From: Pustulibacterium marinum
GTDB taxonomy: Bacteria > Bacteroidota > Bacteroidia > Flavobacteriales > Flavobacteriaceae
Direction of reading: 5' to 3'
DNA length: 64,000 bases
Assembly: GCF_900116665.1 (NCBI RefSeq)
Contig: NZ_FPBK01000001.1
Span: forward strand, 124,001-188,000
Shown: one piece after another, positions 8,314 through 17,778 of the stretch
Layout of the letters: each line of letters opens with the position of its first letter
Numbering within the stretch: position 1 is the first letter of the stretch
Translations under genes and position numbers: made by a program
The notes under the pieces: generated by a model
Database searches by the model: none
What the model was told of the DNA's origin: nothing
What the model saw: only the letters and a program-made list of their open reading frames with translations

Positions 8314-9564
8314 ATGAAGACAATTGCAATTATTGGTTTGGGATACGTAGGTCTTCCCTTGTCTGTTGAATTTTCAAAAAATAACTATCAAGTTATTGGT
8401 TTTGATATTCATCAGAAAAGAATTGCCGATCTTCAAAATTTTCATGATGCAACGCTAGAAGTTAGCGAGGCTGAATTACAAGAAGCAAAAACGCTTCAGT
8501 ATACGTCAAATCCAGAAGATTTAAAACAGGCTTCGGTGTATATTGTCACGGTTCCAACGCCGATAGATCAATATAAAAAACCCGATTTAACGCCTATTAT
8601 TTCAGCTTCTAAAGAAGTGGCCAAATGGATTTCAAAAGGGGATATCATTATTTATGAATCTACTGTTTTTCCGGGTTGTACCGAAGAAGTTTGTGTGCCT
8701 ATTTTAGAAGAAATTAGCGGATTAAAATTCAATACTGATTTTTATTGTGGTTATTCTCCGGAGCGAATTAATCCGGGAGATAAAGAACGCCGCGTTCATA
8801 ATATTGTCAAAGTAACTTCGGGAAGCACACTCGAAATTGCTGAAGAAATAGATCAACTGTATAAATCTATTGTTAAGGTGGGTACGCACAAAGCGTCTTC
8901 CATAAAAGTTGCTGAAGCTGCAAAAGTGATCGAAAATTCACAACGTGATCTCAATATTGCTTTCGTCAATGAACTGTCCATGATTTTTGATAAAATGAAC
9001 ATCAATACTCTGGAGGTTTTAGAAGCTGCCGGAACCAAATGGAATTTCTTGCCGTTTAGACCTGGTTTGGTTGGCGGACACTGTATTGGTGTGGATCCGT
9101 ATTATTTAACGTACAAAGCGCAAAGTTTAGGGCATAATCCTGAAGTAATTCTTGCCGGAAGACGTATTAACGATAATATGGGCGCTCAGGTGGTGAAAAA
9201 ATACATCAAACATCTATTGAGTTCCAAGAAAGATGCAACGAGCTTTAAAACGCTTATTTTGGGCTTCACGTTCAAAGAAAATTGTCCGGATATTAGAAAT
9301 ACACGTGTGATTGATATTTATTCGGAATTATTAGATTTTGGTATTCAAGCCGATATTTATGATCCGATTGCAAGTAATGAAGAAATCACCCATGAATATG
9401 GTATTGAAGTACATTCGGAAGCGATTGAAAATTACGACGGAATTATCGTTGCTGTTGGGCATGAAGAATTTCTAGGATACGATTGGGAAACCATAGCCAA
9501 GGACACCATCATTTTTGATGTAAAAAGCATCTTGAAAAAAGGATTAGCAACCGATTCACTATAA
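8314..9564 (+). CDS. UDP-N-acetylhexosamine 6-dehydrogenase (TviB/WbpO type)
   Basis: A 416-residue UDP-sugar dehydrogenase. The N-terminal Rossmann motif GLGYVGLPL is at residues 7-15, the central GGHCIGVDPYYL block is near 255, and the catalytic cysteine lies in FKENCPDIRNTR at residue 324. The Tyr-rich GVDPYYL and ENCPDIRNT forms are typical of enzymes that oxidise UDP-GlcNAc, UDP-GalNAc or UDP-ManNAc to the uronate rather than UDP-glucose. Together with the epimerase at 10426-11409 the likely product is UDP-GalNAcA, but the exact hexosamine is an inference. The gene is inserted between rfbC and rfbD. Confidence 0.85.
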   Translation: MKTIAIIGLGYVGLPLSVEFSKNNYQVIGFDIHQKRIADLQNFHDATLEVSEAELQEAKTLQYTSNPEDLKQASVYIVTVPTPIDQYKKPDLTPIISASKEVAKWISKGDIIIYESTVFPGCTEEVCVPILEEISGLKFNTDFYCGYSPERINPGDKERRVHNIVKVTSGSTLEIAEEIDQLYKSIVKVGTHKASSIKVAEAAKVIENSQRDLNIAFVNELSMIFDKMNINTLEVLEAAGTKWNFLPFRPGLVGGHCIGVDPYYLTYKAQSLGHNPEVILAGRRINDNMGAQVVKKYIKHLLSSKKDATSFKTLILGFTFKENCPDIRNTRVIDIYSELLDFGIQADIYDPIASNEEITHEYGIEVHSEAIENYDGIIVAVGHEEFLGYDWETIAKDTIIFDVKSILKKGLATDSL

Positions 9565-9575
9565 AAAATAAAACC

Positions 9576-10433
9576 ATGAACGTTTTAGTTACAGGCGCCA
9601 ACGGACAATTAGGAAAATGTTTGCAGGAAGTGGCAAAACTTGAAACTTCATGGAATTGGATGTTTACTGGTTCGGCAGATTTAGATATCACCAATGCTGA
9701 AAAAGTTCAACAGTTTTTTGAAAACAATGCAGTTGATATTGTTGTCAATTGTGCTGCGTACACGGCTGTTGATAAAGCCGAAACGGATATAGAAAATGCC
9801 TATGCTGTAAATGCAGAAGCAGTGAAGTTTCTAGCTGAAAATTGTAAAAAACACAATGCATTACTGATTCATATTTCTACGGATTTTGTGTTTGATGGAG
9901 AAAATGAAAACGCATATTTGCCCACGGATATTACCAATCCGATTGGTGTTTATGGAGCTTCTAAATTGAAAGGAGAACAATATGTTCAAGAGTTGCTGAA
10001 AAAATATTTCATCATCAGAACGTCGTGGGTATATTCAGAATTTGGAAATAATTTTATGAAAACCATGTTGCGTTTATCAGAATCTAGAAATGAGCTAAAC
10101 GTTGTGGCAGATCAAATTGGTTGTCCAACCTATGCGATGGATTTAGCAGTAGGAATTGTAGCGGTGATCAAATCAAAAAGTGAAAATTTTGGTGTGTATC
10201 ATTTCAGCAATCAAGGAAAAATTTCCTGGTTCAATTTTGCTTCGGAAATCTTCAAACTAGCAGGAAAAGAAATGAAAGTGAATCCAATTCCGGCTTCAGA
10301 CTATCCAACTCCTGCAAAAAGACCAAGTTTCAGTTTATTAAATGCTGAAAGCTTTCAAAATGAATTTAAAATGCAAATTCCGGCTTGGAAAAAAAGTTTA
10401 GCAAATTGCTTAAAAAAATATCAAAATGCCTAG
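9576..10433 (+). CDS. rfbD: dTDP-4-dehydrorhamnose reductase
   Basis: A 285-residue RmlD-type short-chain dehydrogenase. It starts with the NAD(P)-binding segment VTGANGQLGKCL and carries ISTDFVFDG, then YGASK with the catalytic Tyr and Lys. It reduces dTDP-4-keto-L-rhamnose to dTDP-L-rhamnose, the last pathway step. The last 8 bp overlap the start of the next epimerase gene, so the two are translationally coupled. It is separated from rfbBAC by one gene, a rearranged order compared with classical rmlBADC clusters. Confidence 0.93.
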   Translation: MNVLVTGANGQLGKCLQEVAKLETSWNWMFTGSADLDITNAEKVQQFFENNAVDIVVNCAAYTAVDKAETDIENAYAVNAEAVKFLAENCKKHNALLIHISTDFVFDGENENAYLPTDITNPIGVYGASKLKGEQYVQELLKKYFIIRTSWVYSEFGNNFMKTMLRLSESRNELNVVADQIGCPTYAMDLAVGIVAVIKSKSENFGVYHFSNQGKISWFNFASEIFKLAGKEMKVNPIPASDYPTPAKRPSFSLLNAESFQNEFKMQIPAWKKSLANCLKKYQNA

Positions 10434-11409
10434 TAGAATTATTGAAAATACAACGGTTTTAGTCACTGGAGGCGCCGGATTTATAGGATCTAATCTTGTA
10501 GATGTGTTGCTCACCCAAAACAACAAAGTTATTTGTTTAGACAATTTGGTAACCGGACATAAAAAGAATATTGAAAAGCATTTTAACAATCCTGACTTTA
10601 CGTTTATTGAAGGTGATATTCGGGATTTAGCCACTTGTTTACAAGCCACTAAAGATGTCGAAATTGTGTTGCATCAAGCAGCATTGGGTTCAGTTCCGCG
10701 TTCCATTAACGATCCCATTACAAGTAACGAGGTAAATATTTCCGGTTTTTTGAATATGTTATGGGCTGTTAAAGAAAATGGAGTGAAACGTTTTGTGTAT
10801 GCTGCAAGTTCTTCTACCTATGGTGATCACCCAGATTTACCAAAGATGGAAGATATCATTGGAAATCCGTTATCGCCTTATGCCGTTACCAAATATGTGA
10901 ACGAATTATATGCAAAGGTGTTTGCAACAACTTACGGAATTGAAACCATTGGTTTGCGTTATTTCAATGTGTTTGGGCCAAAACAAGATCCGAATGGAGC
11001 TTATGCAGCGGTGATTCCAAAATTTATCAATTTGATGAAATCTGGTGAAGCTCCTATTATCAACGGAAATGGAGAACACAGCCGTGATTTCACGTATATT
11101 GACAATGTGGTTCAGATGAATCAATTAGCTGCGTTAACAGACAATAAAGAGGCTGTAAACACAGTTTATAATGTGGCTTGTGGCGATAATACCAATTTGA
11201 ACGAATTGTTTGAAGAGATCAAAATCAACCTAAAAGCCAACGGATTTGAAGTGCCGAAAACTCCGGTTTACGGACCCGAGCGTAAAGGCGATGTAAAACA
11301 TTCTTTAGCGTCTATAGAAAAGGCAAAAAGCTTGTTGCATTACGCGCCAACCGTTACCTTTGAAGCAGGATTAAAAAATACCGTGGAGTGGTTTTTGGAT
11401 ACTTTTTGA
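10426..11409 (+). CDS. UDP-N-acetylglucosamine 4-epimerase (WbpP/TviC type)
   Basis: A 327-residue extended SDR. It has VTGGAGFIGSNLVD at the N-terminus, the HQAALGSVPRSI block characteristic of WbpP/TviC C4-epimerases, the catalytic Ser in ASSSTYG and the YAVTK Tyr-Lys pair. It should interconvert UDP-GlcNAc and UDP-GalNAc, or the corresponding uronates, and so pairs functionally with the dehydrogenase at 8314. The start overlaps the end of rfbD by 8 bp. Some close relatives act on UDP-GlcNAcA, so substrate order is uncertain. Confidence 0.85.
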   Translation: MPSRIIENTTVLVTGGAGFIGSNLVDVLLTQNNKVICLDNLVTGHKKNIEKHFNNPDFTFIEGDIRDLATCLQATKDVEIVLHQAALGSVPRSINDPITSNEVNISGFLNMLWAVKENGVKRFVYAASSSTYGDHPDLPKMEDIIGNPLSPYAVTKYVNELYAKVFATTYGIETIGLRYFNVFGPKQDPNGAYAAVIPKFINLMKSGEAPIINGNGEHSRDFTYIDNVVQMNQLAALTDNKEAVNTVYNVACGDNTNLNELFEEIKINLKANGFEVPKTPVYGPERKGDVKHSLASIEKAKSLLHYAPTVTFEAGLKNTVEWFLDTF

Positions 11410-11413
11410 ATCT

Positions 11414-12664
11414 ATGAAGGATAAAATAGTAGACTTAGTTTCTAGAAACATCAGGTTACTCAAGAATTTTTCTTATTTGAGTGTAATACAACTGATAAAT
11501 ATTTTAATACCTTTAATAATTTATCCATATTTAATAAAGGTTTTGGGCGAAGATACTTATGGAAATGTCATATACGCACAGACTATTATCGGGTATATTG
11601 TTATAATTATAAATTTTGGATTTAACATTACAGCAACAAAAGAAGTAAGTGTTAACAGGGATAATGCCGAAAATCTTTCTGAAATCATAAGTGCTGTATA
11701 TGCTATTAAATCATTTTTAACTTTGCTTTCTTTTGGGATTCTTTTGATTTATATGAGCCTATCTTTTGAGGGATCACAAAATCAATTATTGTTGTTATTT
11801 ACTTTTTCTTTATGTTTAAATGAATTATTATTTCCCGTTTGGTATTTTCAGGGTATAGAAGAGATGAAATTTATTACTATAATCACCCTAGTTGGTCGTA
11901 TAATTTTCTTTGTAGCCATTTTTCTTTTTGTTAAAGAAAAATCGCATTATTTACGAATTCCTTTAATAAATGGGTTTTGTGCTCTGGTAACTGCGTTAAT
12001 TTCATTATATATTATTTTTGTTAAAAATGGATTAACTCTAATATTGCCTAAATTTAGCCGAGTTTTTAAATTTTTTAAGGATGCGATTCCAATATTTGTT
12101 TCAGAGTTTTCTGTTAAAACATATCTAGGAACTAATAAATTAATATTAGGGCAATTATCTGGAATGCGATATGTTGCATATTACGATTTAGCTGAAAAAA
12201 TTATTACTGCGATCAAAGTGCCAATAAAGATCGCAGGCCAAGTTATTTTACCTAAAATTAGTTTGGATAAGGATATTAATTTTATACATAAATTTTTCAA
12301 ATATTCCTTTTTTTTTAATGTAACATCTATGTTATTAGTATTGTTTTTTGGCAAGTATTTTATTCTCTTCTTAGGAGGTGAAGGAATGCTTCCCTCTTTG
12401 GATGTATTAAAAATTTTGGCCTTGACAATCCCGATTGTTGCCATGAGTAGTATATTCGGATTACAACTATTAATTCCAATTGGTTATATTAATTATTTTA
12501 GTAAAAGTGTCATTTTATCCGCAATTCTATATATTATTCTAGTTTTTGGACTATATATATTCAACGAGATAAATTTAATGTCTTTATCCTTTGTAAATGT
12601 GTTGGTTGAATTATTTGGTTGTTTAATATTGTATTTTGGTTGTAGAAAATATAGATTAATATAA
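11414..12664 (+). CDS. wzx: Polysaccharide flippase, Wzx type
   Basis: A 416-residue, very hydrophobic protein with about a dozen membrane helices and the N-terminal PYLIKVLGEDTYGNVIYAQ block of the polysaccharide-transporter family. Wzx moves undecaprenyl-linked repeat units from the cytoplasmic to the periplasmic leaflet. It starts 4 bp after the epimerase gene. From here the base composition becomes distinctly more AT-rich than in the rfb genes: a hand count of one 60-base line (12001-12060) gives 13 G/C, against 22 for the line at 10501. A second, distant flippase gene is at 43497-44954. Confidence 0.85.
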   Translation: MKDKIVDLVSRNIRLLKNFSYLSVIQLINILIPLIIYPYLIKVLGEDTYGNVIYAQTIIGYIVIIINFGFNITATKEVSVNRDNAENLSEIISAVYAIKSFLTLLSFGILLIYMSLSFEGSQNQLLLLFTFSLCLNELLFPVWYFQGIEEMKFITIITLVGRIIFFVAIFLFVKEKSHYLRIPLINGFCALVTALISLYIIFVKNGLTLILPKFSRVFKFFKDAIPIFVSEFSVKTYLGTNKLILGQLSGMRYVAYYDLAEKIITAIKVPIKIAGQVILPKISLDKDINFIHKFFKYSFFFNVTSMLLVLFFGKYFILFLGGEGMLPSLDVLKILALTIPIVAMSSIFGLQLLIPIGYINYFSKSVILSAILYIILVFGLYIFNEINLMSLSFVNVLVELFGCLILYFGCRKYRLI

Positions 12665-12676
12665 AGTTACTATATA

Positions 12677-13171
12677 GTGAAATATGTATCGTTGATAACT
12701 TCAATTTTTCTTTTTTATGGATGTTCTCATGAAAAGTGTATAAAGCAATTTTCTATTGAAGTAATTGCATTTAGTGAGATTAAGAATAAAATAGAAATAT
12801 ATTATGTTTTTAATGAAGAAGATCCATTTGTTTACAATATCAAAAAGGTAGATTCATTTCATACTACCAGTTCATATGATACTTTGAAATTTAGTTTTGA
12901 TAATAATTATCCTAATAAATTAAGAATAGATTTAGGTGATAATCCAATGCAGGTAGAGATGAAAATAGATAGAATTACATTTTTGTATGGACAAAAAAGA
13001 ATTCAAATTCCAGGGGATTTAATGTGGAGATTTTTTTCTACAAATGACTATTTGAAACTTTCAAAAAGTAGTAAAATACAGTTTTTTAATATAGATGGTA
13101 AAATGGATCCATATATCCAACCGAATAAACTTTTAAGACAGAGAATGAAAGTAGAATTATATTTGGATTAG
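12677..13171 (+). CDS. Hypothetical lipoprotein inside the polysaccharide cassette
   Basis: A 164-residue protein with a GTG start. The N-terminus has a short hydrophobic stretch ending in LFYGC, a lipobox with the cysteine at residue 16, followed by SHEKC. The mature part is rich in Lys, Asp and aromatic residues and has no motif I recognise. It sits 12 bp after wzx and its stop codon abuts the ATG of the next glycosyltransferase, so it belongs to the operon. A lipoprotein here is unusual; a role in glycan export or modification is only a guess from position. Confidence 0.7.
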   Translation: MKYVSLITSIFLFYGCSHEKCIKQFSIEVIAFSEIKNKIEIYYVFNEEDPFVYNIKKVDSFHTTSSYDTLKFSFDNNYPNKLRIDLGDNPMQVEMKIDRITFLYGQKRIQIPGDLMWRFFSTNDYLKLSKSSKIQFFNIDGKMDPYIQPNKLLRQRMKVELYLD

Positions 13172-14128
13172 ATGAATGTTTGCGCAGTACTTGTGACCTA
13201 CGGAGAGAGGTATCAATATTTTGAAAAAGTAATAGATCGATTGTTAGAAATCGATGTGTTTAGAATAATTATCATAGAAAACGGTGTTGGGTCAGAAAGT
13301 TTAAAAAAACTGAATAAACTCGCAAATATTTCAAATATAAATGTCCATTTTTTAGGAAATAATAAGGGATCAGCTTATGGATTTTATGAGGGTATTAGAT
13401 TAGCCATTTCAACGGATTCCGATTATTTATGGCTATTGGATGATGATAATCTACCTGAATATGATGCATTAGATTATTTAAAGAAGTATTATAAATTTAT
13501 ATGTAACAAGTTTAAGTTTAGAAATCGAGACTTATGCCTTTTATCATATCGAAATGATAGAGAGTTATATAAGTTATCGGTACAGAAAGGAATTCCTGAT
13601 TTGATGCTTGGCTATAATAATTCATTTCTAGGATTCCATCTATTTAAAAGAAAGAATAGTAATAATGTGATTGGACGAAAAGACATTAAATTTGGAAAAG
13701 TTTTAGTTGCACCATATGGAGGAATGTTTTTTCACAAGGAATTAATTAACAAAATTGGATTTCCTAGAAAGGATTTTTTTCTTTATGCCGATGATCATGA
13801 GTTTTCTTATAGAATAAATTTTGGAGGTAGCATATTTTTGATATTGGATAGCAAAATAGACGATTTAGAAAAATCTTTTCATTTAAGAAATATGTCAACT
13901 AAGTTTAGGACTAGATTTCATAAAACCGATTCCTTTGATGCTATTTATTATTCTGTAAGAAACAATGTATACTTTGAGAGCAAATTTGTAAAATCCAAAT
14001 TAATATATTCAATTAATAAGTATTTGTATTTGATCATGATTTTTATACTGTTAAGTAATGACCAAAAATGGTTGAGAAAATATAAAAATGTATTAAAAGG
14101 AGTAATTGATTCTAAAAAGCTTGTTTAA
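13172..14128 (+). CDS. Family 2 glycosyltransferase
   Basis: A 318-residue GT-A fold enzyme. The N-terminus VCAVLVTYGERYQYFEKVID gives the nucleotide-binding strand, WLLDDDNLPE supplies the metal-binding acidic motif, and FLYADDHEFSYR is the downstream acidic block typical of rhamnosyl- and galactofuranosyl-type transferases. It would add one sugar to the lipid-linked repeat unit at the cytoplasmic face. The start abuts the preceding stop and the end overlaps the next ATG by one base. A hydrophobic C-terminal segment suggests membrane association. Donor and acceptor are not predictable. Confidence 0.8.
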   Translation: MNVCAVLVTYGERYQYFEKVIDRLLEIDVFRIIIIENGVGSESLKKLNKLANISNINVHFLGNNKGSAYGFYEGIRLAISTDSDYLWLLDDDNLPEYDALDYLKKYYKFICNKFKFRNRDLCLLSYRNDRELYKLSVQKGIPDLMLGYNNSFLGFHLFKRKNSNNVIGRKDIKFGKVLVAPYGGMFFHKELINKIGFPRKDFFLYADDHEFSYRINFGGSIFLILDSKIDDLEKSFHLRNMSTKFRTRFHKTDSFDAIYYSVRNNVYFESKFVKSKLIYSINKYLYLIMIFILLSNDQKWLRKYKNVLKGVIDSKKLV

Positions 14129-15315
14129 TGCTAAGTCTAAAAAAGATATACAGATTTTTTTTCTTTATTATTTTATTGTGTTGTTTTGGCATTGGTGGTA
14201 TATTACAATTTTTCTTTGGCATTCCTAATACAATTTATACATTCTTAATATTATTATTTTTCTACTTTTTTATAATCATTTACATAGTAGTAAAAAGAAA
14301 GTTTTTCATTGACAGCTTAATTATAATTTTATGTTTATTTGAGCTTGTAATTATATCTAGTGGGGCTATTAATGGTGTTTCTTTAGAGAAGATTCTAATA
14401 TATTCTATTTTTTCATTATTGCCTTTAGGAGTTTATCTGTTTTTTAAAATAAATCAGAGAGAGGGGTATATAACTTCAACATCGATAGATGATATCTTTT
14501 TTAAGATATCTTTATTACAGTTTCCAATAATGTTAATTCAACATTATGGATTTCCTTTGTTTATTAAGTTTAATCGAAGTAGACAATACATAGCTGATTT
14601 TGATTTTATGTTTGGAAGCTTTTTTTTGAAGGCAGATCATGCTCTGGGACTATTTCTATTATTAGTAATAATGCGGATATTACTTAAAAATGATAAGAGG
14701 AAGATTACTAAATATCCCTTGTTAGTAGTCGTATATTTATCATTTGCTATTCTTTACGGAGAGTCAAATTTATCTAAATTATTCCTAGTTATTTTCTTGT
14801 TCTACTATTTGTATCAGACTTTCCCAAAAAGGTGGAAATTGTTTGGAATTATTCTTATAGCACTATTGGTGCCGATTGTTTCATCAAAAATGAAAAATAT
14901 ACAAGCATTTAAAGTTCATTTATATTTTATGAAGTATGAGTATTCCGTTGATAAATCATATCAGAATTATACTAAGGGGATAGCTAAACGACCACAGATT
15001 GTAATAGTACTTGCTAATAAGTTCCCTTTAAAATATATCGGAGATGGACCCTATTCCTATTTTGATATAATTAAAGGCAGATTTAAGTTGAATAGGCATT
15101 TTTCACAATTGATATGGACATATGTAGATATTGGTATTATAGGTGTATCTATGCTTCTTTTAATATTAATTGTCTTAATATTAAGAATCAATGTTCCAAG
15201 TAGTTATATTTGGTTAATTGGGTTGATAGTTTTTTCATATGCATTTTTAACCACAATATTTTCGGATTTAGGAATATTGATTGCTCTTTTTAGTTTTTTA
15301 AAAAAAAGAAAATAA
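14128..15315 (+). CDS. Polytopic membrane protein, candidate O-antigen/capsule polymerase (Wzy)
   Basis: A 395-residue protein dominated by about ten hydrophobic segments with very low sequence complexity (Ile, Leu, Phe). A larger polar loop around residues 260-325 contains the stretch IAKRPQIVIVLANKF, and another hydrophobic block follows. Wzy polymerases are recognised by this topology and their place in the locus rather than by sequence. The protein at 16492-17778 is a competing candidate, and one of the two may be a ligase. The gene is translationally coupled to its neighbour by a one-base overlap and is strongly AT-rich (16 of 60 G/C in the line at 14161 by hand count). Confidence 0.6.
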   Translation: MLSLKKIYRFFFFIILLCCFGIGGILQFFFGIPNTIYTFLILLFFYFFIIIYIVVKRKFFIDSLIIILCLFELVIISSGAINGVSLEKILIYSIFSLLPLGVYLFFKINQREGYITSTSIDDIFFKISLLQFPIMLIQHYGFPLFIKFNRSRQYIADFDFMFGSFFLKADHALGLFLLLVIMRILLKNDKRKITKYPLLVVVYLSFAILYGESNLSKLFLVIFLFYYLYQTFPKRWKLFGIILIALLVPIVSSKMKNIQAFKVHLYFMKYEYSVDKSYQNYTKGIAKRPQIVIVLANKFPLKYIGDGPYSYFDIIKGRFKLNRHFSQLIWTYVDIGIIGVSMLLLILIVLILRINVPSSYIWLIGLIVFSYAFLTTIFSDLGILIALFSFLKKRK

Positions 15316-15322
15316 AACTTAT

Positions 15323-16492
15323 ATGAATTTGATTGTAATTCCTTTTCATGATTGGAGAAAAATCCAGAAGGAAGGTTTTAGAACTAGAGATGCTCATTTT
15401 ATTGAAGAGTTTGGAACTATAAAATCTCAGAAAACATTAATAGTAAATAGACCAACCACTAGACTAGAGATTTTTTTGAGATATAGAAAGATTAGATTTA
15501 ACTACGATGTAGTTTATAAAGAAAAGTACTTTACACTATATAAGATTAACGATAATCTTTACATGGTAGATTCAATTTTCCCTGATATTATAGGTCAACT
15601 TTTAAAAAAGTATTTATGGTTTGTAGAAAAGTATGGAGATGAGGGGCTATTAAAGTTTATAAATAAATGTTTGAATATCATTGATTTCTCAGAATGCGTT
15701 ATTTTAAGTCAAAATATCTTTGCGTATCAACTTTTAGAAAATGTTAGTAGTTCATTGAAAATTTTTGATGCATGGGATGATTTTACCAAATTTAACGTTT
15801 ATAAAAAGGTTAGATTTAAGATATATGAAGCTTATAATGTTTACGCAAAAAAATGTAATTTTTGGGTTACGAATTCGAAAGAAAATATTAGTAGATTTTA
15901 TCAAAAATTTTCTCCTAACTTTATAAGTTTAATTAAAAATGGTGTTGATGTAAAGCGATTTTCTGGAAAATCGGAAATACCTAGAGATATAAAAAATATT
16001 CCTAGACCTATTGTTGGCTTTGGAGGTAAGGTATCTCATTTAATAGATGTTCCTTTTCTGAATGAGGTATTAATTGATAATCCTCATTTGTCTTTTGTTT
16101 TTATAGGTCAAATTCTTGATAAAAAAGTCTATAAAAAAATTAATAAGACTAATAATTTCTACTATTTAGGAGATAAACACTACGACGAATATCCTAATTA
16201 TGTAAAAAATTTTGATATTTGTATCATACCTTATGTAGTTGAAGATTCGAAGAAATCGGGTGCTAATTCAATTAAGATGTATGAATACTTAGCAGCGAAT
16301 AAAAAAGTCATAGGGACATCAGGAAATGGGTTAGAAGAAATGCAAGAATATGTATTTGTTACAAATGACCCCAAAAATTTTTCTTTGATTTTAAATAGTT
16401 CACAAGCAGGAATAAAAAATGAAATAAATATTGATGAATACTCTTGGAATTTAAGAGTACGTGAACTTTTAAAGTTAATTAATTCATATTAA
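15323..16492 (+). CDS. GT-B fold glycosyltransferase
   Basis: A 389-residue cytoplasmic protein. The second half has the pattern of a family 4-like transferase: IKNGVDVKRFSG at the start of the C-terminal domain, PIVGFGGKVSH, then KMYEYLAANKKVIGT with the donor-binding acidic residue. The N-terminal half, beginning NLIVIPFHDWRKIQKEGFRT, resembles transferases of the TuaH-like group. It would add a sugar to the growing repeat unit. It starts 7 bp after the previous gene and its stop overlaps the next start by one base. Confidence 0.75.
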   Translation: MNLIVIPFHDWRKIQKEGFRTRDAHFIEEFGTIKSQKTLIVNRPTTRLEIFLRYRKIRFNYDVVYKEKYFTLYKINDNLYMVDSIFPDIIGQLLKKYLWFVEKYGDEGLLKFINKCLNIIDFSECVILSQNIFAYQLLENVSSSLKIFDAWDDFTKFNVYKKVRFKIYEAYNVYAKKCNFWVTNSKENISRFYQKFSPNFISLIKNGVDVKRFSGKSEIPRDIKNIPRPIVGFGGKVSHLIDVPFLNEVLIDNPHLSFVFIGQILDKKVYKKINKTNNFYYLGDKHYDEYPNYVKNFDICIIPYVVEDSKKSGANSIKMYEYLAANKKVIGTSGNGLEEMQEYVFVTNDPKNFSLILNSSQAGIKNEINIDEYSWNLRVRELLKLINSY

Positions 16493-17778
16493 TGATTGAT
16501 ATCTACAGAAAAATAAATAGTTATAAGGAATTTATAAATTCAATTTTAATAATCTTTGTTTTTATAACATTACCTTTTACCATTAAAATAGGTAATATTA
16601 GTATTATTGTAGCAGCCATATTTAATATTCTATTTTTTGATAAAAACAATGTACGTAAATTATTATCACCAATATTTTTATTTCCTCTAGCTCTTTTTGT
16701 AATTCAGTGTATAAGTGCATTTTTTTCTTTTAATAAAGAATTAGCCATAAAAGCATTAGATTTGTACCTACTTAGTGTTTTATTACCAATAATAATCTTA
16801 AATCAGAATTTAAAGGACTGTTTTTTTTTCGATATTTTAAAATGGTTTTACAATTCAGTTATTGTAGCTTGTTTAATTTTATTAGTACATTTTCTAATAA
16901 AGCTTTTATTTAATTATAATTATACAGATTTACATTTTCATGGATTCACAAAAATTTTAGGTCAACATCCAGTTTATTTTTCTTTATTTATTGTTGTCGC
17001 CTTTTTAATAGATATATATACAGGTAATTTTAGTTCTATATCTAAAAAAAAAATGGTCCATGTAGGAATATTATTAACATCTCTTGTCTTATGTTCTTCA
17101 AAAGCAGTAATAACCATAGCCTTTCTAATTTTCTTACACCAGTTTTTTATTCATTTTAATAAATTCATGAACAAAAAGAATTTAATATTTCTTTTGTTTT
17201 TTGTTTTTTTGTTTTTTTTAATTTCTCCAAGATTAATGAATAGGTTTACAGATGGATTAGTCATAAGACATGAGGTTTTGAATTTCAAACCGACGGATGA
17301 TTACTATCAGAAGAAGCAATTTTCTTATCAAGAAAAAACAACAATTAGTGATCTTGAACTAAGATATATTTTTGCTAAAATTGCACTATATAACCTATTT
17401 AAAAAACAAAAAATTCTTTTCGGGTTTAATGAAGGAGACGCTCAGGATGTTCTTGATTACAATTATATGAGTTATAACTTAGCTCCAAATTGGTTTGAAG
17501 GCTTCAATGTTCATAATCAGTATATAAACTATCTTTTTTATTACGGTTTTTTAGGATTCTTTATTTTTATTTTTTATTTGATATACAATACATTCGTTTT
17601 ATTTAACGGAAATGTGATATATCGATATTTTTGCATTTTAGTATATTTTATCTTTTTATTTGAAGTATGTTTGGTGCGCAACAAGGGAATCACCTTTTTT
17701 TTTCTCTTTAATTCTTTATTTTTAACAAAAGTAGTATATTTTGAAAATAGCAATAATAGGGACCAGAGGAATCCCTAA
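16492..17778 (+). CDS. O-antigen ligase/polymerase-like membrane protein
   Basis: A 428-residue protein with about ten or more membrane helices. Near the C-terminus it carries NVHNQYINYLFYYGFLG, close to the HNxYL...GxxG motif of the Wzy_C domain shared by WaaL ligases and some Wzy polymerases, and GQHPVYFSLF in the middle also fits. It therefore either polymerises the repeat unit or joins the chain to its acceptor in the periplasm. The last 38 bp overlap the next gene, which uses a TTG start. The base composition is among the most AT-rich in the window. Confidence 0.7.
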   Translation: MIDIYRKINSYKEFINSILIIFVFITLPFTIKIGNISIIVAAIFNILFFDKNNVRKLLSPIFLFPLALFVIQCISAFFSFNKELAIKALDLYLLSVLLPIIILNQNLKDCFFFDILKWFYNSVIVACLILLVHFLIKLLFNYNYTDLHFHGFTKILGQHPVYFSLFIVVAFLIDIYTGNFSSISKKKMVHVGILLTSLVLCSSKAVITIAFLIFLHQFFIHFNKFMNKKNLIFLLFFVFLFFLISPRLMNRFTDGLVIRHEVLNFKPTDDYYQKKQFSYQEKTTISDLELRYIFAKIALYNLFKKQKILFGFNEGDAQDVLDYNYMSYNLAPNWFEGFNVHNQYINYLFYYGFLGFFIFIFYLIYNTFVLFNGNVIYRYFCILVYFIFLFEVCLVRNKGITFFFLFNSLFLTKVVYFENSNNRDQRNP

